Shown: one piece after another, positions 29,502-39,321 of the stretch
Position numbering within the stretch: the first letter of the stretch is position 1
How the letters are laid out: the number at the start of each line of letters is the position of its first letter
Origin: Chara braunii
Taxonomy: Eukaryota > Streptophyta > Charophyceae > Charales > Characeae
DNA length: 39,321 bases
Assembly (NCBI GenBank): GCA_003427395.1
Contig: BFEA01000527.1
Coordinates: forward strand, 712,678 to 751,998
Reading direction: 5' to 3'
Position numbers and translations under genes: made by a program
Notes under the pieces: model-generated
Seen by the model: only the letters and a program-made list of their open reading frames with translations
Database searches by the model: none
What the model was told of the DNA's origin: nothing

Positions 29502-29734
29502 CTAGGCTACCAGCCAGGAGGCCGCCCGGGTCCCGGGTGGCCAGCCTGTGGAAGAACCGGGGAAGGTCCCAAAAAAAAAAAAACTAAACAACTTTTGCCT
29601 TAGGGTCACATCAAAATTCTTCATCAAATTTGGAATAAAAAATAAAATTAAAACATAATATTTTTATATATTTATTTTCTAGGCTATCAGCCGGGCCGCT
29701 CGGGTCCCGGGTGGCCAGCCCGTGCAAGGANANC

Positions 29735-29781
<47 letters not shown>

Positions 29782-30003
29782 CGAAAACAAACTACAGTAT
29801 GCAGAAAAATAAATTGAATAACTTTTGCCTCAGGGTCACATCGAAATTCTTCACCAAAATTAAAATAAAAATTAAAAATTATTTTTTTATTTATTTTTTT
29901 GTCCGGCCGGGCAAGTGACCCCGGGCCACTCGGGTAGCCTAGTTTATTTTAAGTTTTTGTTGCCTGGCCAAGCAAGTGAACCCGGGCCACTTTGGTAGCC
30001 TAG
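29502..30003 (+). mobile_element. hAT-like MITE, outer element interrupted by a nested copy (copy F)
   Basis: It begins CTAGGCTACCAGCCAGGAGG, has the TTTTGCCTTAGGGTCACATC block, and ends GGGCCACTTTGGTAGCCTAG at 30003. A complete second element (29679-29942) sits inside. Flanking octamers TTAATTTT and TTCATTTG match at 6 of 8, consistent with an older insertion. Confidence 0.78.
29679..29942 (+). mobile_element. hAT-like MITE nested inside copy F (copy G)
   Basis: The element is 264 bp with a perfect 8-bp duplication TTTATTTT (29671-29678 and 29943-29950), both copies within the outer element. Ends CTAGGCTATC and GGGTAGCCTAG. Two Ns (29731, 29733) and a long A-run make the interior uncertain. 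Confidence 0.85.
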
Positions 30004-30080
30004 TTCATTTGGCTAGTACAAAACTATATATGAAATATAAAATTAAATAATATTTTATAACTCATTTATATAATTAGTAA

Positions 30081-30344
30081 CTAGGCTACGAGAGTGGCCC
30101 GGGACCACTTGCCCGGCGAGGCGAAAAAAAAATAAAAAAATAAAAAAGTAAAAATTATTTTTTTAACTTTAATTTTAATTTTAAATTTGGTAAAAAATAT
30201 CGATGCGACCCTGAGGCAAACGTTAACATTTTTTTTTTCATATTTTTTTTATTATTATTTTTTTGCTATGACCTTCCCTGCTCCTTGTACGGCCGGACCG
30301 TTCAGGAAAATAGGGTGATCCGGACGCCCCGGCTGGTAGCGTAG
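30081..30344 (-). mobile_element. hAT-like MITE (copy H)
   Basis: The element is 264 bp with ends CTAGGCTACGAGAGTGGCCC and GGCTGGTAGCGTAG, flanked by ATTAGTAA and ATTATTAA (7 of 8). It carries the internal block GACCCTGAGGCAAACGTTAA in this orientation. Confidence 0.8.
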
Positions 30345-30886
30345 ATTATTAACCAATAAATTATTATTAATAAAGAATTATAATACATTTATAAATAAAA
30401 TGCAAAAGAATCAATATTAATGAAAAATATATATAAACAAACTACTTATAGTGAAAAATATTTAAATATAGAGGTTCACATAAATCCGTATGTACAATTA
30501 TTCAATTATAATATATAGAGATTCAAATGATTCCGTATGTAGAACGATTGAAAGTCACTAATGAAATATAAAAATTATCACACATCAAGTGTTAGTTATT
30601 TGTTTATTTTTAAACACAAGTAAAAAATTAATAAGTCATTATTTCTCTTCATATATTTCAAATTTATAACTCTCATCTACAACGTATATTACAAGCAATA
30701 TTTTATATGATTTTCTTTATGTTTTATTTTAATATGTATCTCATTCAAATATTAAAAATAATACAAATATTAGAGAATTAGAAGAAGAAAAAAAATATTC
30801 ATTAAAAAAAAAAATGGAGGCTGAAACTTTATTCGCTCTCCTTGTTTTTTAATTATCAACTAAGTTTTATTTTTCATACTTTTAAT
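30345..30886. other. AT-rich DNA between two MITEs
   Basis: Very A/T-rich. The phrase AGATTCAAATGATTCCGTATG at about 30518 repeats AGGTTCACATAAATCCGTATG at about 30471. No gene. Confidence 0.6.
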
Positions 30887-31172
30887 CAAGGCTGCCAGCC
30901 GGGTCGCTCGGGTCACCCTGTTTTCCTGGGCGCCCCCGACTGTATAAGGAACAGAGGAAGGTAAAAAAAAAAAAAAAAAAAAAAAAAACCTTCAAAAATT
31001 ATGAAAACAAACTATGTTATGCAAACAATTAAACCAAACAACGTTTGCCTCAATGTCACATTAAAATTCTTTACCAAATTTTAAATACAAAATCAAACAA
31101 AATAATATTTTTATTTTATTAATTTTTTTTACCAGACCTGGCAAGTGGTTCTGGGTCACTGTGGTAGCCTAG
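30887..31172 (+). mobile_element. hAT-like MITE (copy I)
   Basis: The element is 286 bp with a perfect 8-bp duplication CTTTTAAT (30879-30886 and 31173-31180). The left end is diverged (CAAGGCTGCCAGCCGGGTCG) and the right end is GGTAGCCTAG. The TTTGCCTCAATGTCACATTA block is recognisable. Confidence 0.83.
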
Positions 31173-31180
31173 CTTTTAAT

Positions 31181-33336
31181 ATAATTTCAATATAATTTTG
31201 TAATATGGGGTAAATACGGTGCACTCACGTTTTCAACTTCTTGTATCCCTCGAATATATGAAATGTCCACCCAACCTTAAAGTTGTGTTGAATACATTCA
31301 CGATTTTCCTCGTTTTGGAACAAATTTCACAAAACTGTAGCCCACAAATATTTTAAATTTAAGACTTAGACTGCACCTCATTTTTTTTTAATTTTACATT
31401 TTATTAATTCGATATTTTTTACCCGAATGCTTAAGGGAGACGTAAATCCCAACCTCTTAAACGTTTGGCTAAATATCATAAAGACATGTACTGTTTGTTT
31501 CTCACTCAAAAATATATAAAGGACCTAAATGCTTCCATTTTCTTTTTAATTGAGTTTCCAACAGTTTAATAACTAGTTACAAAGGTTGAAAACTTTTGAT
31601 ATCCATCTATGACGCAAATTTTTAAGATCCTACGATTTGAGAATTGTCGTGTATATTTTGACATTCAACACTTTCTTTTCTTTATGAAGAGATCCTAGTA
31701 AAACATCAAAAAATTTTGTGAAAAATGAAATCGCCACTAACTATTTGGCATACCCATTGACTGTTGAAACCCAAACAAAAATTTAAATCTTAAAGTTAAT
31801 AAGTTAAACGATGATCTTTCAATTTCGATATTATTTCAAAAAAAAAAATAAAAAAAAAAATAAAAATTGTTTGAGATGTCATTACAGAATTTACCGGTCT
31901 CAATAGTAAGTGGTGGTCGTTGTTGTCATATTTATAACACTAGTATAACATCGTTATTTGTATAAGCAAAAATAGTGGAACGTAGTGGTAATTGTAGTAG
32001 CAATTACAAATCATAGTAATATATCACAATAAGTAGTAGCAACAACAATAAACTTAAGTGATAGTTGTGATTCGTTACATGCGTTGTGGTAGTAGTAGTA
32101 ATGGTAGTAATAACAATAGTAATTAATAATTGTTGCATTTATAGTAAACAATGATCGTAATTGTATTAAACACAATATTTGCAGTAATGATGGGTGACAC
32201 TTGTAATATCAATTTTCAATACTAGGTATCGTAATAGTTTCAATCATAAGGAATGTGCATAGTGTTTTTAAGAGCTTATTCATGTGGTTGCATTCACGAC
32301 TTCTAGTTGGTAGGTATTAAGATTTAACCCTACTAAAGTTGCTTCTTAAAGTAAACATTGTTTTAATTACGGACAGACAAATCTTTTTCGAAACAGAGTT
32401 GTTTTATCATGGAATCCCACATTTTTTATTAATGCAGGATTTTTTGTAAATCGTGTAGGTTTTGCAGCTCGATTGAAAGTTAGGAAACAAACGTGCAGTA
32501 GTCTTAAACTATAACTTCCTTGTTGATTGTCTGCACCGACGCATTCATCATTAGATACTCCGTGGAGGTTTCAACATATAGTCAGATTTTCCTTTAACAT
32601 TACTGTGTAAGCGCCCAGATAAGGCATGCGCCCTACATAAGCTACCCACCATGCAAGGTTCTACTAAACCAATTGTTTAGGCAGTTAGACACCCTTATAT
32701 GAAGAAGTGGTATTTTAAGTTTGGTAGTCACCGATGACTAACTCCCACCTATCCTACACATTCAATTAAGATTGTCAATGCAAAACTATAGTAAAGGTAT
32801 AATTGAGGTCAATTACACCTATTGTATTTAAAAAAATATAACCTATACGGAAACAGTTTTAGAATTTATAAAAAAAAAAACACCAAAGTAACTACAATTT
32901 ATCTCATCACTGATCGCATGGCTTCCGCAACATAAAAAAAACGAATGCAATTTTAGTAAATAAAAAAAATGAAACTTCAATTGAAACCGACAAAGAACTC
33001 AAACGACTATTGCTACATCGGATGACAAGATGTATGCAGTAGCAACTACAACTGCTTCAAAGATCTGGGTCGTCTATCTCCGAGATATGACAACCCAGAT
33101 TGGACCCATATTTTTTTATGAGTTGCCTTAAAAAAAAGGTATCTCGGGCCTGGTTTAACAGTTTGTGACCTATCGAACACGTTCAACCCCAAAACTGTAA
33201 AAAAATGCTCCTCCTGTTTTTCTCATAAGGAGGACGACTTGTCCCGGGAGAACGTCTCTGGAGTTATCTGACTGGACATCTCGAATAACCGGGGAGGTCC
33301 CGAACGTCTGGCCCAGTAAGCTTGGTTGAAATCTTA
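31181..33336. other. AT-rich gene-less DNA
   Basis: No supported gene or RNA. Irregular GTA/TAG triplet runs occupy about 31900-32210. GCATACCCATTGACTGTTGA at about 31749 resembles the SINE-like pieces elsewhere. A small hairpin, ATCTGGGT/ACCCAGAT, lies near 33062-33101. A short - strand frame at 33170-33433 has no recognisable domain. Confidence 0.55.
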
Positions 33337-34735
33337 TTGTCAACTTTACGTGTTTTGAATTTGTCGAGGTACCCCTTTCATTTGTCATTGCAACTCCCCT
33401 TTTACAATCCCTCTCGCGTACAAGGTTGGCCACGTTGATTGTGGTTGAGCTCCACCTGCCTCCACCCCGGTTGCCTTAGCGACACACTTACACATTAAAA
33501 AATGAGAAAGAGTAAGAAAAATAAGGTATATTCCTATTCATTTTTCTTCAAATATTCAACTTGTATGTTATCTGTTCTCTTAATGATGCTCATTTTTGTA
33601 TGTTTACGAGTGGTACACAAGAGGAGGGGGGAAGGAAAGGGGTAGGAGGTGGAGTTCTACTATAGGGAGTGAGGGGCAGGGGAGGGAGAAAGGGTACGGT
33701 AAAGTGAAGTCGCAAAGGACAAAACGAAGATATGATTAATTTCACAGGTTTCTAAGTACTCACGGTTGCAACAATTTATTCTGAAAGGACACAAGGGGCC
33801 AAGCAGTGCTTGAGTTGTAGAAAATTTGAAGCTCAAAAGCAGTTATTGCCCATGGTAAGTGGTCACTCTTACAAACCTGACATGACCAGTTCGGTGTGGA
33901 CTATGAAAGCATCACATACAATGATTGTAGTCGTCGTTGCTGCATTGAAATGACACAACATAGACTACGTGACACGTGCGTATGTGTGTGTATGTTTGGA
34001 ATTTTCACCACAACAACCCCTATTTCATCTAAATATGTAGATCCAAAACTGCAACAACTTGAGTTTTATTGCAAACGACGAAAACACTTGAGTTGAGACA
34101 ATCCAACAATGAAACAATTTTACCTCTATAACAAGCAACACCGAGCATGAAAAAGTATTTAAATCCCTTTCTTAACTATGTCCACCTTGACTTTTTGGGG
34201 GCTACCAGTTTCATTTGTTTTCACAACTCCTATTTTACTGTACATCTCATGTGTAAGGCTTGGCAGGTTGATTGTGGTTGAGCGCGAGCTGCTCATATCC
34301 TTGTGCCCCACGACGACCCACTTGCATAGTATAAAAAGAGATGAAGTAAGGGCAAAGGTATATTCCTGTTCATTTTTTATGATACTTTAGCTTACATTAT
34401 TTATACTCTCTTAGTGATGCTCATTCGTATAAATATGCTAGTAGTACATTAAAAAAGGGAGGAAGGAGATAAGAGGTGAAATTCTCGCAGGGTTCTAAAT
34501 ACTTGCTGGTGAAAAAAATCTACTATCCAATGACACATGAGGTCAAACAATGTTTGGGTTGCATAAAATTTTAAACGAGCAGTTGTTGCCTATGGTAAAC
34601 GACCACCCCTACAGACCGGACAAGACTGGTTCGAGTGTGGGCTATGGAAGCACCACATTTAATTCTTGTAGTCTCAATTGCTGCATTGGATGACACAGTG
34701 TAGATAAATTTTATAGGCTACGTGACTCTTACATG
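33337..34735. repeat. Diverged tandem duplication, ~840-bp spacing
   Basis: 33337-33990 and 34177-34735 align in the same direction. Shared landmarks in order are TTTCATTTG..CAACTCC, GGTTGATTGTGGTTGAGC/GTTGATTGTGGTTGAGCT, GGTATATTCCT(A/G)TTCATTTTT, TTCTAA(G/A)TACT, and GCTGCATTG followed by TGACACA. Many substitutions and indels suggest an old event. No coding sequence conserved between the copies was recognised. Confidence 0.75.
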
Positions 34736-35418
34736 CAATTGTAGAGACGTTGTCGTTTCAACCCTTGTCTATAAATTGAACATGATATGTCAAGGTGTTG
34801 TACGAGAGTGTAGTATTGAATGTCATTACAGTTCTGAAAAAAGAAACTTGCACGAGTTATCCCTTCATAGTGCTCATGACATAAGGCATGTAAACCACAC
34901 GCTAGCCAATTATGAGGTGGGTGATCACAAAGTGACATTCAAGTTAAGCAGGTTTCATTCATTTTCCCAATATTTATTCACTATTTATGGGCAAACGTTG
35001 ACGTGGATTGATTCAAAGCCAAGGTGTTTAGCTGCTGCAGAATTTGACCTGCAACAACTTGCCCTACTGACAACGCCTTGTAGGTGGTTCATATGATAGT
35101 TTATTTTCCTCCTAAGGCGGCTACTTTAGTCGCATGTCTGACAAGGATGAAGCTGATCTGACTACGATTACCGCAGGTGTATGCCCAACATTGCATGTGG
35201 GTCATGCTATGAGAGGGAGTGGTCGATGATGGCGGGGATAGTCCACATAGTAGAGACACATACTTTCTATGAAGTAGTATGCGGTAGTGGGTGAGCAGTT
35301 GCAAGCTAGGTGGATGGGAAATAAACGGATCCCCCTTTGGCAAACATTGTATGTGACGTTGTCAATGAGGTAGTTGTGTGGAAGATATGTGCGCAAAATT
35401 AGCATGCGGCTCCACCCA
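34736..35418. other. Gene-less DNA
   Basis: A 124-codon + frame (34722-35096) lacks any recognisable motif. At about 35241-35302 CCACATAGT...GTGGGTGAGCAGTTGC recurs in the same orientation at about 36559-36588, bracketing the GC-rich islands. Confidence 0.45.
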
Positions 35419-35501
35419 CGGCCTTGGCCGCGGGCAATTCGGCCGCTGCGGCCGAAAACGTTGGTCGCGGCCGCGATCGATGAGGCCCAGTCCGCGGCCT
35501 G
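35419..35501. repeat. GC-rich palindromic island 1
   Basis: Overlapping palindromes of GGCCGCGG/CGGCCG type, such as TCGCGGCCGCGATCGATGAG, stand in an otherwise AT-rich setting, followed by a T-rich tract. Similar word usage occurs at 36411-36560. Confidence 0.6.
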
Positions 35502-35664
35502 TTTTTTCAATATATTTTTTTTACCCCTAAAAATACGTAAAAAATAAATAAAAAAATATAAGGGTGTAGAGCTTGGAAAACCCTACAATCCTATGTTTTT
35601 TTATTTTGGAATCCAACTTCGTTTAGAATTAAAAAAAAAATAAAAAACAAAATTCGATTTAAAC

Positions 35665-35934
35665 CTAGGCTACCAGCCGGGCCGCCCGGGTCCCGGCTGG
35701 CCAGCCCGTGCAAGGACAAGGGAAGGTCCCAGCGAAAAAAATAAATTAAAAAAAATCGAAAAAATACGAAAATAAACTATATTATGCAAAAAAATAAACT
35801 GAACAACTTTTGCCTCAGGGTCACATCGAAATTCTTTACAAAATTTAAACTAAAAACTATATAAAACTAATTTATTATTTTCTTTCTTTATGGCCCGGCC
35901 GAGCAAGTGACCCCGGGCTACTCTGGTAGCCTAG
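35665..35934 (+). mobile_element. hAT-like MITE (copy J)
   Basis: The element is 270 bp with a perfect 8-bp duplication ATTTAAAC (35657-35664 and 35935-35942). Ends CTAGGCTACCAGCCGGGCCG and GGGCTACTCTGGTAGCCTAG. The internal block TTTTGCCTCAGGGTCACATC is intact. It sits between the two GC-rich islands. Confidence 0.88.
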
Positions 35935-36120
35935 ATTTAAACAAAATATTATTAAAAAAAAAAAAAAAAGCAGAAAGTGTTTTTTCCATCTTTTATTATG
36001 AGGGATATGGACCCTGAGTTGTGCTGTATTTTTTTTAGAAATGATTTTCGATTTTTTGTAGGGGAATTAGGTGTTTAAAAAAAATGAAGATGCAAAAGTT
36101 TAAAACAAATCAACAAAAAA

Positions 36121-36180
36121 AGGGTTGGATTGATTGATTGATTGATTGAATTGATTTGATTTGATTGATTGATTGATGTG

Positions 36181-36226
<46 letters not shown>

Positions 36227-36308
36227 AAGGGGGGAGGGGAGGGAGGACCCCTCCCCCACCAATCAATCAATCAACCAATCAATCAATAAAAACAAACAAT
36301 CAATCAAT
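36121..36308. repeat. (GATT)n - (GT)n - (AATC)n compound repeat, inverted arms
   Basis: GATT repeats (about 36126-36178) and AATC repeats (about 36260-36308) are reverse complements flanking a (GT)22 run (36185-36228). The arms could pair across the GT tract. Confidence 0.85.
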
Positions 36309-36410
36309 GAATTTATTTATTTTTTTCATTTTTTTAATTATTTTTGTTACCAACCAAGAACCACCCCTCAAATTTTCATTTTTTTTTTTTTTTTTTTGTG
36401 CAGGTCGTTA

Positions 36411-36560
36411 GAGGCCGACGTGCGCAGGCCATGCGCGCGGGCCGATTCCCCGCGCGCGCCCCCGCCTGGCTGTGGCACGACCGTGCGGCTTCGGCCGCGG
36501 GCCCGCAGCCAGCCTCCTCGGCCGCGGCCTAGGCCACAGGATCCGCGGCCTTGGGTGCCA
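36411..36560. repeat. GC-rich palindromic island 2
   Basis: About 150 bp with very high GC, including ATGCGCGCGGGCC, CCCCGCGCGCGCCCCC, TTCGGCCGCGGGCCC and TCGGCCGCGGCC. It follows a T-run ending in GTGCAG. The related island is at 35419-35501. Possibly the ends of one mobile element, or CpG-rich satellite remnants. Confidence 0.6.
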
Positions 36561-38136
36561 CATAGTGCGGCGGTGGGTGAGCAATTGCCCAACACTCCAT
36601 GCAGCGAAACCAGTTCAAAAGTCGTGTGACACGAGTGGGTAGGTGGCACTGATGAGGACGCACATATGCAGTTCAACCTCTGACCAGGACACTGGGAGGA
36701 CGACCCCTAACAAGCACACACCGTGTCAGGTAATGCACTGCAGGTTTGAAGTCGGTGGTATTGTTACAAATATGTGCGATCATTGTTCGCTGTCCCGTGA
36801 ACACACCGGCGGGCTGATGAGCTGCGGCATTAGAGGAACGACTGCGATAGCATACATCAGGGAATATCCAGGCCTCAACATTATCAAACACATCAACGCA
36901 AATTGAGTCGTCTGACCAAACCATCATTCTAGCCCAAGGCATGACCCATCTTGCTCAATAGTGTCTTTCCACTCGAGACGATACCGAGAAGGGGGCCAGG
37001 TGAAGATGTCTTCGATGATAGGATGTCATCAACGAACCAATATGTGAATTCATATGCTTGCTAAGACCGTAGATCTCACGAGCGAAGTTCGCCGCTAAAC
37101 TGTGCTTCGTCCCAGCAGAGTTTGAGGTCGGCAATTTCTGGTCCGGCGTACCCATAACGATACCGGCCACTTGAAGGCGTAGAGTATCAACTGTTGTGTA
37201 AAGACAAGTACTTGAGAACATAAACCTGCTGTCCTATTTCTGACACGGAAAGAGTGTCCAAGCCATGTAAAATAACCCACTCCCCGGCATGAGGACCTCC
37301 TACAGTTTGTGTAAAATTGTACTGGCCTTCTAGCCTAATGGGATCCGCACCAAAGCATAATCATGCGCCCCAAGAACAGCATTTAGGCCATTGTTAACAA
37401 GCCTACCATGTAGCAGGTCCGTGTACATTCGCCGTGTAGCGTACAGCCCTTGAAGGGAATGTTCATTCTGCTTGAGATCCAAGATTACTTCCACAACACT
37501 TTGCACAATCCAGCAACGCCGTACGCCACAAGTACCTTTGCCGCTTGGGAAAATAGCGGGCCTGGGGTAGGCATCCGACCTTTTCAGAGGCCGAAACGAA
37601 ATGACGGCTGCCGATCAGATTTATCAATGGCAGTCGTCGTCGGGCCCGACCTCCTAATATTCAGGAGTTCGGGAAAAACTGCAAGCTTTCCCTATTTTCC
37701 CATGCGGGAAAGGTACTAGTGGTTTAACAAAGCTCATTATCCTTACTGGACAGAGACTTTATCACCCCTTGGAGAGCATAGCTAAGCGAATGAGAGACCA
37801 TTATTGTACGTGCAAGAGACTTATGAGGGGGGGGGGGATGTTATGCAAATCCGAAACTGAAGCTCGGTGCGGTATACAGCAAGGTGCAGATCGGGAAAGG
37901 TTGTTTTACCGAGTAACTCCAAGAATTGGACGTAGAGTGGGTGGCGACTCGTGTGCTTTGAGTGCGAAAAAGAGACAAGGCAGGGTGTCAGTATGCCGAT
38001 AAGCAAATCGTTGATTGAGAAGTGCATGACATTTGAGGATGCTGGCCACAGACTTCGATGCTCGACAGGAGGTAGGACTTTCAACATGTTTACCGATTAC
38101 TTATATGCGTACCAACATTTGCGACAGACTGCCACG

Positions 38137-38138
<2 letters not shown>
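36561..38138. other. Gene-less DNA with short degenerate frames
   Basis: On the - strand between about 37420 and 36570, one reading frame gives peptides such as MVWSDDSICVDVFDNVEAWI, broken by several stops. It may be a decayed transposon or gene, but no family was recognised. Nothing else is supported. Confidence 0.3.

Positions 38139-38174
<36 letters not shown>
38139..38174. repeat. (GT)n microsatellite
   Basis: About 18 GT units followed by a T-rich stretch. Confidence 0.95.
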
Positions 38175-38179
<5 letters not shown>

Positions 38180-38275
38180 TTTTTCTTTTTTTTAACAGGC
38201 CCTTAAGGTCCTGGCTCCATTTCCATTCTGGGGAAGACTGCCACGATGTTTAATATTTTTATCAACAGGACCTTT

Positions 38276-38399
38276 GGCGACTTTGTGGCTGTAGCTGGGG
38301 AAGAAAAGCGTTGGCAGCTCACGAGCCAGCCTGAAGTGGCAACTTTGCGGCTGTAGCTGCGGAAGAAATGTGTTGGCAGCTCGCGAGCCAGCCTGAGGA
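38276..38399. repeat. Tandem repeat, 62 bp x 2
   Basis: Units 38276-38337 and 38338-38399 share GGCTGTAGCTG(G/C)GGAAGAAA and GTTGGCAGCTC(A/G)CGAGCC; about 10 differences by eye. Confidence 0.9.
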
Positions 38400-38633
38400 G
38401 GTGCTTGGTACGATGACCTATAGCAATTCTATTGGCATCTTGAAAGAATTGTCGTGCGCCATCTGCTGCACAGCAGAGAGAGACTACCAGCAATAGGAGA
38501 TTGGTTGTTGCATGCTGATCTCATGGTTGCTATGAACTTGGCAACCACAGGCAGCATAAGCCCTCCACACAAGCAAACACAAACACACTGGGCTCGCCCT
38601 CTCCTGTTACATTTCCTACTGACATTTTGCAGA

Positions 38634-39230
38634 TGCTATAATGTGGATATGCCAACTAAGCTGGAAACCATGCCACAGAAGCAACAAACTATATGAACGT
38701 TGTCGTAATGGCTGCCGGGGGTCAAAGTCAAGGCCTGCATCCTACCAATACGGTGCCTGCTGCTGAAAGTGTACCTCCTCACCACCGCTCCCACCCGCAC
38801 CACCACCATCACTTCCACCCACACCACCACCACCATCACTTCCACCATCATCATCACCACCACCACCACCTCCCTTGTCGACATTATCTCCTACTACATC
38901 ATCCCCTCAGTCATCTGCCGCCTCTTCTTCCTCTTCCCTCCTTTCTTCCTCGTCCTCCACCTCGCATGGCTCCCCTTCATCGTCAACCTTATCATCAACA
39001 CACTCATGGCCAGATCAGCCGTCACAAAGGCACCGTCAGCAGAGGCATCCATTGTCAGATCCCCCATTACAGACGGCAGAAACGTTCCCCATCTCCACCG
39101 CCACCGCCGCCTCCAAGAAAGCTGCCTCGTTTGTCCTTGAACAGCACGATCACCGCACCCTCCAACAACATGCTGGCAACCGTACAGCGCACCATCCTCA
39201 CTCTCAATATACACTAGCAAGGAACAGGTA

Positions 39231-39236
<6 letters not shown>
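38634..39236 (+). other. Possible exon of a low-complexity protein, or non-coding CCA/TCC repeat
   Basis: A good acceptor (ACATTTTGCAG) ends at 38633 and a good donor (AACAG then GTAAGG) lies at 39229. Between them three frames are long-open because of CCA/CAC and TCC/TCT repeats: a His/Pro-rich ATG frame of 174 codons (38693-39217, stop before the donor), a Thr/hydrophobic frame, and a Pro/Ser-rich frame that runs through to the donor. No domain is visible and no frame is clearly favoured. Confidence 0.25.

Positions 39237-39321
<85 letters not shown>
39237..39321. repeat. (GA)n microsatellite at window end
   Basis: GA repeats run to the last base; true length unknown. Confidence 0.95.

Noticed and set aside
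34722-35096. 124-codon + strand frame
   Set aside because: No recognisable motif, alternative frames similar, and it lies beyond a decayed tandem duplication.
36570-37420. - strand frames suggestive of a decayed protein
   Set aside because: Several stops and no identified family; kept only as a remark in the stretch description.
38894-39220. 108-codon - strand frame partly repeated before the gap
   Set aside because: It is antisense to triplet-repeat DNA, and the repetition near 28762 is a mate-pair artefact.

Overview
The window looks like nuclear DNA of a large, repeat-rich eukaryotic genome of the green plant lineage. Only two genes can be identified firmly. Both are conserved and housekeeping, both are interrupted by kilobase introns with ordinary GT..AG borders, and both resemble plant proteins. 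One is histidinol-phosphate aminotransferase, a histidine-biosynthesis enzyme that animals lack. The other is ribosomal protein uL23 (RPL23A). A streptophyte alga such as Chara would fit the long introns and repeat load, but that is a guess. Nothing bacterial, and no CRISPR array or operon, was seen.

Layout. 1-6382: the last two coding exons of the aminotransferase on the + strand (231-371 and 6239-6382), separated by a 5.87-kb intron full of microsatellites, minisatellites, a short inverted-repeat element and SINE-like pieces. 6383-14067: mostly intergenic, with foldbacks, two short transposons of one family (11651-11918 and 12121-12358), a pair of TTAA-flanked palindromic elements and an unremoved sequencing adapter at 9462-9499. 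14068-15470: a block of ~105-120 bp repeats that brackets the remains of a multi-membrane-span protein gene on the - strand (14689-15331, two in-frame stops). 15523-16519: shuffled scraps of organelle-type small-subunit rRNA and a tRNA 3' end. 16520-21513: intergenic repeats, including a ~600-bp tandem array. 21514-25794: the complete three-exon RPL23A coding region on the - strand, encoding 152 residues.

25795-39321: no recognisable gene. This part is AT-rich and carries most copies of the short transposon family, one nested in another. It also has a diverged tandem duplication (33337-34735), two GC-rich palindromic islands (35419-35501, 36411-36560), simple repeats and a 661-base assembly gap (28101-28761). 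Just after the gap lies a 95-bp exact copy of sequence found 10.38 kb further on, joined to a Nextera mate-pair junction adapter. This is a library artefact, not biology.

The two genes are not functionally linked; they are neighbours in a landscape dominated by non-autonomous mobile elements. The best candidate for something undescribed is the ~240-290 bp family with CTAGGCTACC ends and 8-bp target duplications: eight or more copies, including truncated relics, with conserved ends and a conserved internal block. I found no new enzymatic or defence system.
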